Of a stretch of DNA of 64,000 nt, positions 1 to 8,596 are shown piece after piece. The stretch lies in assembly GCF_900117425.1 (NCBI RefSeq), contig NZ_FPEH01000011.1, positions 434,001 to 498,000 on the forward strand, given 5' to 3'. Origin of the DNA: Novosphingobium sp. NDB2Meth1 (GTDB taxonomy: Bacteria; Pseudomonadota; Alphaproteobacteria; Sphingomonadales; Sphingomonadaceae). The notes beneath the pieces were generated by a model, which saw only the letters and a list, made by a program, of their open reading frames with translations, ran no database searches and was not told the origin of the DNA. How positions within the stretch are numbered: the first letter of the stretch is position 1; every line of letters begins with the position of its first letter. Both the position numbers and the translations under genes were made by a program.

Positions 1-1233
1 GCTGAACGTGCAGTTCGACGGGCCGTTGGCGGTGCACTCGGGGCGGTAGTTGACCACCGGCACGCGGTGCGCGCCGCCCGAGTTGTCCCACTGCTGCACG
101 TCGACGCCGCGCCATGCGGTGATCGAGCGCAGCTCGATTTCCGGCGAGATCTTCCACTTGAGCACGTTGGTGAAGCCGTGCGTCTCGTCGAAGCTGCGGC
201 GCTGCGGCACGCCGATGTCGGCCACGCGCATCAGCGTGTCGCCATTGACCACCACGCCGGGGAGCAGCGGGCGGACAGTGCCCTGCGTGCCGACAAACGC
301 CGTGCCCGGGGTGACGCAGGTGCTGCCGGCGGGGATCGCCAGCGGCGCGCTGTTCGAACCGCCGCTCAGGCAGTTGTTCGGGTTGTAGTTGAGCAGCTGG
401 CTGTAGAACGGGGTGTTCTCGTCGCGCGCCACGTCATAGGAGAAGTCGTTGGTCACGCCGTCGACCGGCTTCCAACGCACGGCGGCACGGAAGCCCTTGC
501 GATCGAACAGGCCCCAGCCTTCCTGACCCTGGAGCGGGTTCTTGGTGATCGGGTCCTGGTGCTGGTAGACGCCGTCGAGCTTGATCGAGAAGCCCTTCAC
601 TTCGGGCAGGTTGAGGTGGATCGCACCGCTGCGCGAGCCAATGTTGCCGACGCTGCCGTCAATGCTGCCACCGAACTCGCCGGTGGGGCCCTTCGAGACG
701 AGCGAGAGCGCGCCGCCTTCGGTGTTGCGGCCAAACAGCGTGCCCTGCGGACCCTTGAGCACTTCGACGCGCTCGATGTCGAACAGGCCGGTGTTGAGGC
801 CATGCTGGCGGCCGAGGTAGACGCCGTCGATGTAGATGCCGACACCCTGTTCGCGCGCGGGCTGGTTGGCGTCGAGCGGCACGATGCCGCGGATGCCGAT
901 GGTCAGCGCCGACTGGCGGGCTTCGAAGGTCGCGACGCGAAGGCTCGGCACGCCGCCGTCGGCGAGATCGAGCAGGCTCTGCACGCGGCGCTCGCGGATG
1001 GTTTCGGCGTTCACGACCGAGATCGAGATCGGCGTCTTCTGCAGGTTGGTTTCGCGCTTGGTGGCGGTGACGACGATTTCCTCGATCGGCACGCCGTTGG
1101 GCACGTCGACGCCGGGCGCGGGTGCAGCTTCGGCCTGTTCGTCCGCCGCAGCGGCGAAAGCGGGGGTCGAAGCGAACGCGACGAGGCACACGCCGGCCAG
1201 CAGGCCGGTGCGCAACGGATTTGCGAGTGTCAT
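1..1233 (-). CDS. TonB-dependent outer-membrane receptor, N-terminal part (runs off window)
   Basis: This is the first 411 codons of a TonB-dependent receptor whose C-terminal barrel lies beyond the left edge. The frame is open from the ATG at 1233 to base 1. A signal peptide (about residues 1-28, ending near AFAAAA) is followed by a TonB-box-like segment EEIVVTATK at 51-59. The plug domain follows, with the typical text GIYIDGVYLG and VLKGPQGTLFGRN, and then the first barrel strands. Such receptors import siderophores, sugars or aromatic and terpenoid compounds in an energy-dependent way. The substrate cannot be read from the sequence. The gene is divergent from the L,D-transpeptidase-like gene, across a spacer with inverted repeats. 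Confidence 0.93.
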   Translation of the reverse strand, partial: MTLANPLRTGLLAGVCLVAFASTPAFAAAADEQAEAAPAPGVDVPNGVPIEEIVVTATKRETNLQKTPISISVVNAETIRERRVQSLLDLADGGVPSLRVATFEARQSALTIGIRGIVPLDANQPAREQGVGIYIDGVYLGRQHGLNTGLFDIERVEVLKGPQGTLFGRNTEGGALSLVSKGPTGEFGGSIDGSVGNIGSRSGAIHLNLPEVKGFSIKLDGVYQHQDPITKNPLQGQEGWGLFDRKGFRAAVRWKPVDGVTNDFSYDVARDENTPFYSQLLNYNPNNCLSGGSNSAPLAIPAGSTCVTPGTAFVGTQGTVRPLLPGVVVNGDTLMRVADIGVPQRRSFDETHGFTNVLKWKISPEIELRSITAWRGVDVQQWDNSGGAHRVPVVNYRPECTANGPSNCTFS

Positions 1234-1654
1234 GGATAACCTCAGTTAGGGGGAATAGCTCTTCGCTGAAGCCGGCCCTAGGCTAGTTTCATGACAGTTT
1301 TCTGACATTCTGACACAAAATGTCATGGAAGAACCGCGGATTTCCGCCATTCTTGGCGATATGTTGCGTGAAATCCACGGTAATATTAAATCACTGCAAC
1401 ATTTCCAGATGACCGGCCCAGTCAGGTTGGGTTCAGGTTGTCCATCTAAAGTACGTATTACCTTCTATCAAAAGTTTCGCAGAAGTTACCGGCCTAGAGA
1501 CTCGGCGCCCGGTTCGTCGAGTCCGTATTTCAACGGTCAGTGGCGCAGGAGCCACGTTTCGTCGCAACCCTAAGGGCTTGGGGGTTGGATCATCAATCAT
1601 TGCCTGCCTTAGTTGAACGCGGGATCGCCACTGCGTTCAGGACGAACTGGGACA
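1234..1654. other. divergent intergenic region
   Basis: This 421-base spacer lies between two divergent genes and is clearly more AT-rich than its neighbours between about 1290 and 1480. I see nested TGACA/TGTCA repeats (annotated separately) but no convincing coding frame. A short open frame at 1325-1573 lacks a ribosome-binding site and any recognisable protein character. Promoters for both flanking genes probably sit here. Confidence 0.6.
1290..1327. promoter_or_regulatory. nested inverted repeats, possible operator of the TonB receptor
   Basis: CATGACA at 1290-1296 is the exact inverse of TGTCATG at 1321-1327. Inside it, TGACATT at 1303-1309 is the inverse of AATGTCA at 1319-1325. A further TGACA lies between them at 1311-1315. 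The site is 57 bases upstream of the receptor start. The clustering of TGACA half-sites suggests binding of a dimeric regulator, but no known box is recognised. Confidence 0.4.
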
Positions 1655-2353
1655 ATGACCATCAACCGGCGCCATTTTCTTGGCGCCCTTGCCGGAACCG
1701 CCGCATCGCTCGCGCTGCCGCGCCAGGCCTTGCAGGCACAGGAAGCCGAGCCCGAACTGCCGGGCGGCACCTTCTGGGGCACCGTGCCCGTCGCAGACGC
1801 CGATGCGCCGATGGTGCAGGGCGAACCGGTGGCCATCGCGCGCTCGGGCATTCTCCCCCTTATCCCCCGCGCCCTCGCCGCGCTCGACAAGCACAGCGCG
1901 GTCATCGCGGTGCGTGACAAGATCGGCATCGTCGATTTCTCGCAGCCCTCGCGGCAGGCGCGTTTCCACATCGTCGATCTCGTCGGCGGCACCGCCTCCA
2001 CCCCGCTGCTGGTCGCGCATGGCAAGGGCTCGGACCCGGCCAATTGCGGCATGGCGCAGCACTTCTCGAATCTGGTGGACTCCGAAGCCTCCTCGCGCGG
2101 CAGCTATGTCACCGGCGAGCTCTACTACGGCAAGCATGGCCGCTCGCGCCGCCTGATCGGCCTCGATCCGGACAACGACCGCGCGCTGGAACGCGGCATC
2201 GTGATTCACGCCGCAAGCTATGTCTCGCCCGCCGTCGTCGCCGCACAAGGCCGCGTCGGCCGCAGCCAGGGCTGCTTCGCGGTCAACCCGCGCGAGATCA
2301 CCCAGGTCCTCGAAACGCTCGGCCCGGGCCGCCTGCTTTTCGCAACGAGCTGA
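1655..2353 (+). CDS. exported L,D-transpeptidase-like protein (YkuD_2 family)
   Basis: This 232-residue protein begins with a Tat-like signal, NRRHFLGALAG, at residues 4-14, which places it in the periplasm. The body matches the murein L,D-transpeptidase catalytic-domain family (YkuD_2). It has a conserved GSDPANCG segment, a histidine in IVIHAASYVS, and the catalytic-cysteine block GRSQGCFAV near the end. Family members cross-link or remodel peptidoglycan, or attach proteins to it. The ATG at 1655 was chosen over an in-frame start at 1613 because it puts the twin-arginine motif at the N-terminus. The gene is followed by a REP-like repeat. Confidence 0.82.
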   Translation: MTINRRHFLGALAGTAASLALPRQALQAQEAEPELPGGTFWGTVPVADADAPMVQGEPVAIARSGILPLIPRALAALDKHSAVIAVRDKIGIVDFSQPSRQARFHIVDLVGGTASTPLLVAHGKGSDPANCGMAQHFSNLVDSEASSRGSYVTGELYYGKHGRSRRLIGLDPDNDRALERGIVIHAASYVSPAVVAAQGRVGRSQGCFAVNPREITQVLETLGPGRLLFATS

Positions 2354-2376
2354 GAACAGCAGAAACCGCTCGTGCC

Positions 2377-2430
2377 GAGCCTGTCGAAGCACCTGCCGCA
2401 ACCGTGGTGCCAGCACCCTTCGACAAGCTC
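2377..2430. repeat. REP-like imperfect inverted repeat
   Basis: GAGCCTGTCGAAG at 2377-2389 pairs with CTTCGACAAGCTC at 2418-2430 (12 of 13 positions). A smaller GGTGC/GCACC hairpin lies within. The CTTCGACAAGCTC core is a common intergenic palindromic repeat of alphaproteobacteria. It lies between two convergent genes and may also act as a terminator. Confidence 0.7.
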
Positions 2431-2456
2431 AGGGTGAGCGGGGTTGGGGCAATGGT

Positions 2457-2909
2457 TCAGCCCGGCTTCTTCGCCAGCAGTGCCATCCGCAGGCACCGGC
2501 AGACAACTTCGTCCCGCTGGTTGAGTGCCTCGTGCGCGAAGGTCACGATCCCCGCATCGGGGCGCGATTTGCTGGCGCGCAGTTCCACCACTTCGCTGGT
2601 CGCGCGCAAGGTATCGCCGAGGAATACCGGCTTGGGCATCACCAGCTTGTCATAGCCCAGATTGGCGACGAGCGTGCCGACGGTGGTATCGCCGACAGAG
2701 AGCCCCACCATCAGCGCGAAGGTGAAAGTGCCGTTGACAAGGATCTGCCCGAACTCGCTCGCCCGCGCGGCTTCGGCATCTATATGCAGCGGCTGCGGGT
2801 TGTGCGTCATCACCGAAAACAGGAGGTTGTCCGTCTCGGTGACGGTGCGCCGGATTTCATGCGCGATCCGGTCGCCCACCTGCCATTCATCGAAGTACCG
2901 CCCTGCCAT
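2457..2909 (-). CDS. MaoC-family dehydratase (enoyl-CoA hydratase-like)
   Basis: This 150-residue hot-dog-fold protein carries MaoC dehydratase features: a GRYFDEWQVGD start, the THNPQPLHID segment resembling the catalytic D-x4-H hydratase motif, and GTFTFALMVGLS. MaoC enzymes hydrate 2-enoyl-CoA esters. The ATG at 2909 is preferred because AAAGGGA precedes it and the upstream in-frame extension consists of a REP repeat. It is the last gene of the isovaleryl-CoA operon. No separate crotonase-type methylglutaconyl-CoA hydratase is visible nearby, so it may serve that step; this is inference. Confidence 0.8.
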   Translation of the reverse strand: MAGRYFDEWQVGDRIAHEIRRTVTETDNLLFSVMTHNPQPLHIDAEAARASEFGQILVNGTFTFALMVGLSVGDTTVGTLVANLGYDKLVMPKPVFLGDTLRATSEVVELRASKSRPDAGIVTFAHEALNQRDEVVCRCLRMALLAKKPG

Positions 2910-2933
2910 TGTCCCAATCCCTTTATCCCCAAA

Positions 2934-3044
2934 CCGTTCGTGTCGAGCGAAGTCGAGACACCAAGCGCCGCGTATGGTGTCTCGACTTCGGGTCTTCGAC
3001 CCGAAGTTTATCCCGAGCGAAGACGAGGGGCTCGACACGAACGG
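2934..3044. repeat. complex REP/BIME-like element with nested palindromes
   Basis: The outer arms CCGTTCGTGTCGAGC (2934-2948) and its exact inverse (3030-3044) enclose a second perfect 14-base inverted repeat, GAAGTCGAGACACC at 2949-2962 with its inverse at 2976-2989. A small CTTCGGGT/ACCCGAAG hairpin is also enclosed. It fills the space between the carboxylase alpha subunit and the MaoC gene and could attenuate or stabilise the transcript. Confidence 0.8.
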
Positions 3045-3051
3045 ATGTGGG

Positions 3052-4968
3052 TTATTCCGCCTTCTCCACCCTCACCAGCAAGGCTTCCACCTGCACCTGC
3101 GAGCCCACCGCCACAGTCAGCTCCGCCACCGTCCCATCAAACGGCGCGGTGAGCGCATGCTCCATCTTCATGGCCTCAAGCACGAGCAGCTTCTGGCCTT
3201 TGGTGACGGTATCGCCAGCCGCCACATCCACCGCGATGACCTTGCCGGGCATGGGCGCGAGGATGGCGCCGTCGGAAGCCGGTCCATCCCGCCCTCCCCT
3301 CGGCTCAGCCAATGCAATCTTGAACATCGCTCCATCTTCGAAGGCAATGATCCCATCGTCGCCGTACAACTGGTGCTTGCGTCGCCAGCTTTCACTGACC
3401 AGCGTGTAGTTGTCTTCTGTCACGTCCACGGTCAGCGGCTCACCATCGACGATCAGGCGGTATCTGCATTCCGGCGCCCTGTTGAGACGAAAGCCGCGGA
3501 GTTCGCGGACAATCTCGGCGGAAGGGGCGCCGTGCCGCCACCCTAAGTGCTTTCCGTCGGCCAAACTGGTCGCCGCGATCTGCAGCACCAGGTTTGATGG
3601 CTGCGGCGCGAGTGTAAGCGCTTCCGCATGGTCGGCAATGAAGCCGGTGTGCACTTCCCCCCGACGTATTGTCGGCTCATCCAGCAAGCGCTTCAGAAAC
3701 CATGCGTTGGTGCGGACCGGCTGCATCTCAACATCACCGCAGGCGCGGGACAATCGAGCGATCGTCGAGAGCCGATCTTCGCCATGCACGACAAGTTTAG
3801 CGACCATGGGGTCGTAGAATGGCGAAATCTCGTCGTCTTCCTCGATCCCGGTCTCAACCCGCACCTCGTCAGGGAAGTTGAGATTGTAGACACCGCCAAT
3901 ACTCGGCAAAAACCCCTTGGCCGGATCCTCCGCATAGAGCCGCGCTTCCATCGCCCAGCCGTTGATGCTCAGCTCGTCCTGCCGCTTCGGCAGCGGTTCC
4001 CCGCTCGCCACGCGCAGCTGCCACTCCACCAGATCGACCCCGGTGATTTCCTCCGTCACCGGATGTTCCACCTGCAGCCGCGTGTTCATTTCCATGAACC
4101 AGATGCGGTCCGCGCGCAGGCCCTCGCTGGCATCCGCGATGAACTCGATGGTCCCCGCGCCCTCATAGTCCACCGCCTTCGCCGCGCGCACCGCAGCGCC
4201 GCACACGGCCTCGCGAGTCGCTTCGTCCATCCCCGGCGCGGGGGCTTCCTCGATCACTTTCTGGTGCCGCCGCTGCAGCGAACAATCGCGCTCGAACAAG
4301 TGCACCACATTGCCGTGGCTGTCGCCGAACACCTGCACTTCGATGTGGCGAGGGGAGAGGATGTACTTCTCGATCAGCACCCTATCGTCACCAAACGAAG
4401 CCGCCGCCTCGCGCCGGCACGAGGCAAGCGCCTCAGCAAAGTCCGCCGCGGCTTCCACCCGCCGCATGCCCTTGCCGCCGCCGCCCGCGACCGCCTTGAT
4501 CAGCACCGGATAGCCGATCGCATCCGCCTCCGCCTGCAGCCGCGCCTCGGACTGGTCCTCGCCGAGATAGCCCGGCGTCACCGGCACCCCCGCCGCGATC
4601 ATCCGCGCCTTGGCCGCGTCCTTCAGCCCCATCGCGGTGATCGAGGCGGGCTTGGGGCCGACCCAGATCAGCCCCGCATCGATCACCGCCTGCGCGAATT
4701 CCGCATTCTCCGAAAGGAACCCATACCCCGGATGGATCGCCTCCGCGCCCGTCGCCCTGGCCGCCGCGATGATCTTTTCGCCCACCAGATAGCTCTCGCG
4801 CGCCGGGCTCGGCCCGATATGCACCGCCTCGTCTGCCGAGCGGACATGCAGCGCCTTGGCATCGGCATCGGAATAGACCGCGATGGTGCGAATGCCCATG
4901 GCCCGCGCCGTGCGGATCACGCGGCAGGCAATCTCGCCGCGATTGGCGATCAGGAGAGACTGGATCAT
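3052..4968 (-). CDS. mccA: methylcrotonyl-CoA carboxylase, biotin-carrying alpha subunit
   Basis: This 638-residue protein has the full biotin carboxylase plus carrier layout. The biotin carboxylase N-domain starts at IANRGEIACRVIRTA. An ATP-grasp domain follows, with the glycine-rich AGGGGKGMRR loop near residue 160 and EMNTRLQVEHPVTE. Then come the carboxylase C-domain, a linker, and a C-terminal biotinyl domain with EAMKMEH near residue 600, whose lysine carries biotin. It carboxylates biotin for the 3-methylcrotonyl-CoA carboxylation step of leucine breakdown. The start ATG at 4968 overlaps the stop of the preceding gene (ATGA), which implies translational coupling. Acetyl/propionyl-CoA carboxylase is possible from the protein alone, but the neighbours favour methylcrotonyl-CoA. 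Confidence 0.93.
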   Translation of the reverse strand: MIQSLLIANRGEIACRVIRTARAMGIRTIAVYSDADAKALHVRSADEAVHIGPSPARESYLVGEKIIAAARATGAEAIHPGYGFLSENAEFAQAVIDAGLIWVGPKPASITAMGLKDAAKARMIAAGVPVTPGYLGEDQSEARLQAEADAIGYPVLIKAVAGGGGKGMRRVEAAADFAEALASCRREAAASFGDDRVLIEKYILSPRHIEVQVFGDSHGNVVHLFERDCSLQRRHQKVIEEAPAPGMDEATREAVCGAAVRAAKAVDYEGAGTIEFIADASEGLRADRIWFMEMNTRLQVEHPVTEEITGVDLVEWQLRVASGEPLPKRQDELSINGWAMEARLYAEDPAKGFLPSIGGVYNLNFPDEVRVETGIEEDDEISPFYDPMVAKLVVHGEDRLSTIARLSRACGDVEMQPVRTNAWFLKRLLDEPTIRRGEVHTGFIADHAEALTLAPQPSNLVLQIAATSLADGKHLGWRHGAPSAEIVRELRGFRLNRAPECRYRLIVDGEPLTVDVTEDNYTLVSESWRRKHQLYGDDGIIAFEDGAMFKIALAEPRGGRDGPASDGAILAPMPGKVIAVDVAAGDTVTKGQKLLVLEAMKMEHALTAPFDGTVAELTVAVGSQVQVEALLVRVEKAE

Positions 4969-5429
4969 GCCCCGCACCCTTCCGTTCGCGAGGAGAACGT
5001 GAGGTTCATCACCTTCCATTGGCCGTTCTCGCGCACGAGATCGAAGTGATCCGTACCGCAGCTTGCCACCTTGCCCCCGATCGAGACCGTGAACGGCGCC
5101 CACACCATCGCGACATCCCCATCGCGCTCGACGATCATGTCGCTGATCTGCTCATGAAAGCCCGAGCCCAGCTTCATGGCCGCCGCATATTCGGCAAAGC
5201 TCTGGCTGCGCAGCCCGGTAAACCCGCTCCGCAAAGTCCCCCGCGCGGTAACGCGGCCCTGCGGATAGACGAGCTGCAGCAGCGCCGGACCATCGCCCTT
5301 CTCCAGCGTGGCAAACAGCGCATCAACGACCGCGATGACTTCCTTGTCACCGAAATCCGGCGGCGGCAGGCGCTCCCCTTGCGGGAGAGGCGCGGCAGCG
5401 AGGGCAAGGGATGAGAGGAGCGTGATCAT
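4965..5429 (-). CDS. NTF2/SnoaL-like exported protein
   Basis: This is a 154-residue protein with a short hydrophobic leader (LLSSLALAAAPL), so it is probably exported. The body has the look of a cone-fold NTF2/SnoaL domain: VIAVVDALFATLEKGD at the start and QWKVMNLTFSSR at the end. Such domains bind small molecules or act as lyases and isomerases. No catalytic residues can be assigned. It lies between the two carboxylase subunit genes and its stop overlaps the start of mccA, so the two are co-translated. Its role in the pathway is unknown. Confidence 0.75.
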   Translation of the reverse strand: MITLLSSLALAAAPLPQGERLPPPDFGDKEVIAVVDALFATLEKGDGPALLQLVYPQGRVTARGTLRSGFTGLRSQSFAEYAAAMKLGSGFHEQISDMIVERDGDVAMVWAPFTVSIGGKVASCGTDHFDLVRENGQWKVMNLTFSSRTEGCGA

Positions 5430-5443
5430 TGGTCTTCCCTTAA

Positions 5444-5493
5444 ACCTCCCCGGAACGGGGAGGGGGACCGCCGCGAAGCGGTGGTGGAGGGGT
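5444..5493. repeat. REP-like double hairpin
   Basis: CCTCCCC/GGGGAGG around 5446-5463 and ACCGCC..GGTGGT around 5467-5485 form two adjacent palindromes. They fill the short gap between the beta-subunit gene and the NTF2-like gene of the same operon. Confidence 0.6.
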
Positions 5494-5504
5494 AAGCCCT
5501 TCGC

Positions 5505-7166
5505 TCACATCCTGAACACCCCAAACCGGGGCGCCTCCGCAATCGGCGCCTCAAGGCAAACCCCCAGCGCCAGTCCCAGCACATCGCGCGTCTGCATCGG
5601 ATCAATCACCCCATCATCCCACAGCCGCGCGGTCGCGTAATAGGGATTGCCCTCGTCCTCGTACTTCTGCCGGATCGGCGCCTTGAAGGCCTCGGCTTCC
5701 TCCGGCGACCACTTGTCGGCATCGCGGTGCACTGTCGCCAGCACCGAAGCCGCCTGCTCCCCGCCCATCACGCTGATCCGCGCATTGGGCCAGGTGAAGA
5801 GGAAGCGCGGGTCATAGGCCCGCCCGCACATGCCATAGTTGCCCGCGCCGAAGCTGCCGCCGATCAGCACCGTCAGCTTGGGCACTTGCGCGGTGGCGAC
5901 CGCCGTCACCAGCTTGGCGCCATGCTTGGCAATGCCTTCCGCCTCGTACTTCCCACCGACCATGAAGCCCGAGATGTTCTGCAGGAACAGCAACGGAATG
6001 CGCCGCTGACAGGCAAGCTCGATGAAATGCGCCCCCTTTACCGCGCTCTCGCTGAAGAGGACGCCGTTGTTGGCGAGGATGGCCACCGGCATGCCCCAGA
6101 TATGCGCAAAGCCGCAGACGAGCGTCGTCCCGTAATGCGCCTTGAACTCGTGGAACTCGCTGCCATCGACGATCCGCGCGATCACCTCATGCACATCATA
6201 AGGCGCGCGCACGTCCTCCGGCACGATGGCGTAAAGTTCCTCCGCATCATACTTCGGCGGGCGCGGGGGCGCAAAAATAGGGACAGTCCCCATTTTCGCA
6301 TCCTGCTTTCCACTCCCGAACGCGGCCTGCCCGAAAATGGGGACTGTCCCTATTTTTGCGCCCAGATGGCTGACGATATCGCGCACGATGGTCAGCGCAT
6401 GCTCGTCATTGTCCGCCAGATGATCGACCACGCCGGACTTCCTTGCATGCAGGTCCCCGCCGCCCAGATCCTCGGCGCTGATTTCCTCGCCCGTCGCGGC
6501 CTTCACCAGCGGAGGCCCTGCAAGGAAGATCGTCCCCTGCTCGCGCACGATCACGCTCTCGTCGCTCATCGCCGGCACATAGGCGCCGCCTGCGGTGCAG
6601 CTGCCCATGACGCTGGCGATCTGCGGAATGCCCTGCGCGCTCATCTGCGCCTGGTTGTAGAAGAACCGGCCGAAGTGGTCGCGGTCCGGAAAGACCTCCG
6701 CCTGGTTCGGCAGGTTCGCCCCGCCGCTGTCGACCAGATAGACGCACGGCAACCGGTTCGCCGCCGCGATCTCCTGTGCGCGGATATGCTTCTTCACCGT
6801 CATCGGGAAGTAGGTGCCGCCCTTCACCGTCGCGTCGTTGGCAAAGATCATGCACTGGCGGCCCGAAACCCGCCCGATGCCCGTAATGATCCCCGCGCCG
6901 GGGACTTCATCGCCGTACATCCCGTTTGCCGCAAGCTGCCCGATCTCCAGAAACGGCGAGCCCGGATCGAGCAGCCGCTCCACCCGCTCGCGCGGCAGCA
7001 ACTTCCCGCGCGCCACATGCCGCGCGCGCGACTTCTCATCGCCGCCCAGCGCAGCCTTGGCCACCCGCGCGCGCAATTCCGCCGCCAGCGCCCGATTATG
7101 CGCCGCGCGCGCCTGCGCCTCGGGGCTGGAAAGGTCGAGATTGGAGGAGAGAACGGGGGCGCTCAT
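5505..7166 (-). CDS. mccB: methylcrotonyl-CoA carboxylase beta subunit (carboxyltransferase)
   Basis: This 553-residue protein is a carboxyltransferase of the AccD/MccB family. It has an N-terminal crotonase-like half ([52 protein letters not shown]) and a C-terminal half ([40 protein letters not shown]). It transfers carboxybiotin to 3-methylcrotonyl-CoA and works with the alpha subunit. The family is usually about 535 residues. The excess corresponds to an in-frame insert at about residues 268-300, encoded by a perfect 32-base inverted repeat and carrying GTVPIF twice. The insert falls in the linker between the two halves, so the enzyme may still function. Confidence 0.93.
   Translation of the reverse strand: MSAPVLSSNLDLSSPEAQARAAHNRALAAELRARVAKAALGGDEKSRARHVARGKLLPRERVERLLDPGSPFLEIGQLAANGMYGDEVPGAGIITGIGRVSGRQCMIFANDATVKGGTYFPMTVKKHIRAQEIAAANRLPCVYLVDSGGANLPNQAEVFPDRDHFGRFFYNQAQMSAQGIPQIASVMGSCTAGGAYVPAMSDESVIVREQGTIFLAGPPLVKAATGEEISAEDLGGGDLHARKSGVVDHLADNDEHALTIVRDIVSHLGAKIGTVPIFGQAAFGSGKQDAKMGTVPIFAPPRPPKYDAEELYAIVPEDVRAPYDVHEVIARIVDGSEFHEFKAHYGTTLVCGFAHIWGMPVAILANNGVLFSESAVKGAHFIELACQRRIPLLFLQNISGFMVGGKYEAEGIAKHGAKLVTAVATAQVPKLTVLIGGSFGAGNYGMCGRAYDPRFLFTWPNARISVMGGEQAASVLATVHRDADKWSPEEAEAFKAPIRQKYEDEGNPYYATARLWDDGVIDPMQTRDVLGLALGVCLEAPIAEAPRFGVFRM
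6267..6363. repeat. REPIN-like 32-bp perfect inverted repeat inside mccB
   Basis: The 32 bases at 6267-6298 are the exact reverse complement of 6332-6363, separated by 33 bases. Each arm contains the self-complementary core GGGGACTGTCCC with one-base asymmetry, and an A/T-rich end AAAATAGGG. This is a REP/REPIN-type unit normally found between genes. Here it is translated in frame as part of the carboxyltransferase beta subunit. Confidence 0.92.
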
Positions 7167-7190
7167 GCGACGTGCTCGCTTGCGGAGAAT

Positions 7191-7324
7191 ACCCCTCCGT
7201 CAGCCGCTTCGCGTCTGCCACCTCCCCATTTGTCCCTGCGGGAAAAATGGAGAGGACCTTTTCCCTCCCCATTTTTGCGAAGCACAAATGGGGAGGTGGC
7301 AGCCCGCAGGGCTGACGGAGGGGT
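7191..7324. repeat. REP-like long inverted repeat between mccB and ivd
   Basis: ACCCCTCCGTCAGCC at 7191-7205 is repeated inverted at 7310-7324. TGCCACCTCCCCATTTGT at 7216-7233 is repeated inverted at 7284-7301. Shorter CCCTCCCCATTTTTG text lies in the centre. The element occupies nearly the whole gap between the two genes and can fold into one long stem in the operon transcript. Confidence 0.85.
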
Positions 7325-7335
7325 CATCTTCGCGC

Positions 7336-8502
7336 TCATCCGTTTGCCCCGATCAATTCCCGCCCGATCAGCATCCGCCGGATCTCGTTCGTCCCCGCGC
7401 CGATATCGAGCAGCTTGGCGTCGCGCAGATAGCGCTCCACCGGCCAGTCCTTGGTATAGCCCGCCCCGCCCAGCGCCTGCACCGCCTCGCCCGCCACGCG
7501 GAACGCCGCCTCGCTGCCCAGCAGGATCACCCCCGCCGCATCGAAGCGCGTCGTCTGCCCCGCATCCGCCGCCCGCGCGACGGCGTAGGTATAGGCCCGC
7601 GCCGATTGCAGTGCGACGTACATGTCTGCCACCTTGGCCTGCATCAGCTGGAACGCGCCGATGGGTTTGCCGAACTGCTTGCGCTCGCGGACATAGGGGA
7701 TCACGCAATCGAGGCAGGCCTGCATCACGCCCAATTGAATGCCCGCCAGCACCACGCGTTCATAATCAAGGCCGGACATCAGCACGCCGACACCGCCATG
7801 CAGCGGCCCCATCACGTTCTCTTCCGGCACGAAGCAGTCGTTGAACACCAGCTCCGCCGTCGGCGAGCCGCGCATGCCCATCTTCTGGATCTTCTGCCCG
7901 ATGGAAAAGCCCGGCATGTCCTTCTCGATCAAGAACGCGGTGATGCCCCGGCTCGCGGCTTCCGGCGCGGTCTTGGCATAGACCACCAGCGTATCGGCAT
8001 AAGGCGCGTTGGTGATCCAGAACTTGGTGCCATTGAGCACGAACCCGCCCTGCACCCCGTCCGCGCGCAGCTTCATCGAGACAACGTCCGACCCGGCCCC
8101 CGCTTCCGACATCGCCAGACTGCCGACATGCTCGCCCGAAATCAGCTTCGGCAGATACTTCGCCTTCTGCTCGTCGTTCCCCCAGCGCCGGATCTGGTTC
8201 ACGCAGAGGTTGGAATGCGCGCCATAGCTGAGGCCCACCGAAGCCGAGGCCCGGCTCACTTCCTCCACCGCGATCACATGGTCGAGATAGCCGAGGCCCA
8301 GCCCGCCCCATTCCTCTTCCACCGTGATCCCATGCAGGCCGAGCTCACCCATCGCAGGCCAGAGATCGCGCGGGAACCAGTCCTCCGCATCGACCTTGGC
8401 GGCGAGCGGCGCGATCTTCTCGTCGGCAAAGCGGCCCGCCGCCTCGCGGATCATCAGGGCGCTTTCGGGCAGGGCGAAATCAAGCTCGGGCGTGGCGCGC
8501 AT
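7336..8502 (-). CDS. ivd: isovaleryl-CoA dehydrogenase
   Basis: This 388-residue acyl-CoA dehydrogenase has the family blocks in order: the helical N-domain, LAMSEAGAGSDVVSMKL (flavin and substrate binding), GTKFWITNAPYADTLVVYAKT, and QFGKPIGAFQLMQ. The C-terminal signature is QALGGAGYTKDWPVERYLRD with DIGAGTNEIRR. GLDYERVVLAG holds the glutamate that in isovaleryl-CoA dehydrogenases serves as the catalytic base. It oxidises isovaleryl-CoA to 3-methylcrotonyl-CoA with FAD. It is the first gene of the minus-strand operon ivd-mccB-NTF2-mccA-maoC and is divergent from a LysR regulator, 94 bases away. Confidence 0.92.
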   Translation of the reverse strand: MRATPELDFALPESALMIREAAGRFADEKIAPLAAKVDAEDWFPRDLWPAMGELGLHGITVEEEWGGLGLGYLDHVIAVEEVSRASASVGLSYGAHSNLCVNQIRRWGNDEQKAKYLPKLISGEHVGSLAMSEAGAGSDVVSMKLRADGVQGGFVLNGTKFWITNAPYADTLVVYAKTAPEAASRGITAFLIEKDMPGFSIGQKIQKMGMRGSPTAELVFNDCFVPEENVMGPLHGGVGVLMSGLDYERVVLAGIQLGVMQACLDCVIPYVRERKQFGKPIGAFQLMQAKVADMYVALQSARAYTYAVARAADAGQTTRFDAAGVILLGSEAAFRVAGEAVQALGGAGYTKDWPVERYLRDAKLLDIGAGTNEIRRMLIGRELIGANG

Positions 8503-8596
8503 TTCCTGTCGGGCTCCTCATTATTGGCCGCAGTCTATGGCAAACCGCAGCTTCGGAAAAATTGAATTTTCAGCGGAAGTAGTATAGGAAAAACCT

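Noticed and set aside
1325..1573. 82-codon open frame in the first intergenic region
   Set aside because: No ribosome-binding site, no family features, and it overlaps the inverted repeats and the likely promoters.
3628..5049. Long plus-strand open frame opposite the carboxylase alpha subunit
   Set aside because: It is the antisense shadow of mccA, arises from GC-rich third positions, and shows no protein family features.
5727..7844. 705-codon plus-strand frame over mccB and ivd
   Set aside because: Antisense to two clearly functional enzymes; rich in His/Arg/Pro as expected for a shadow frame.
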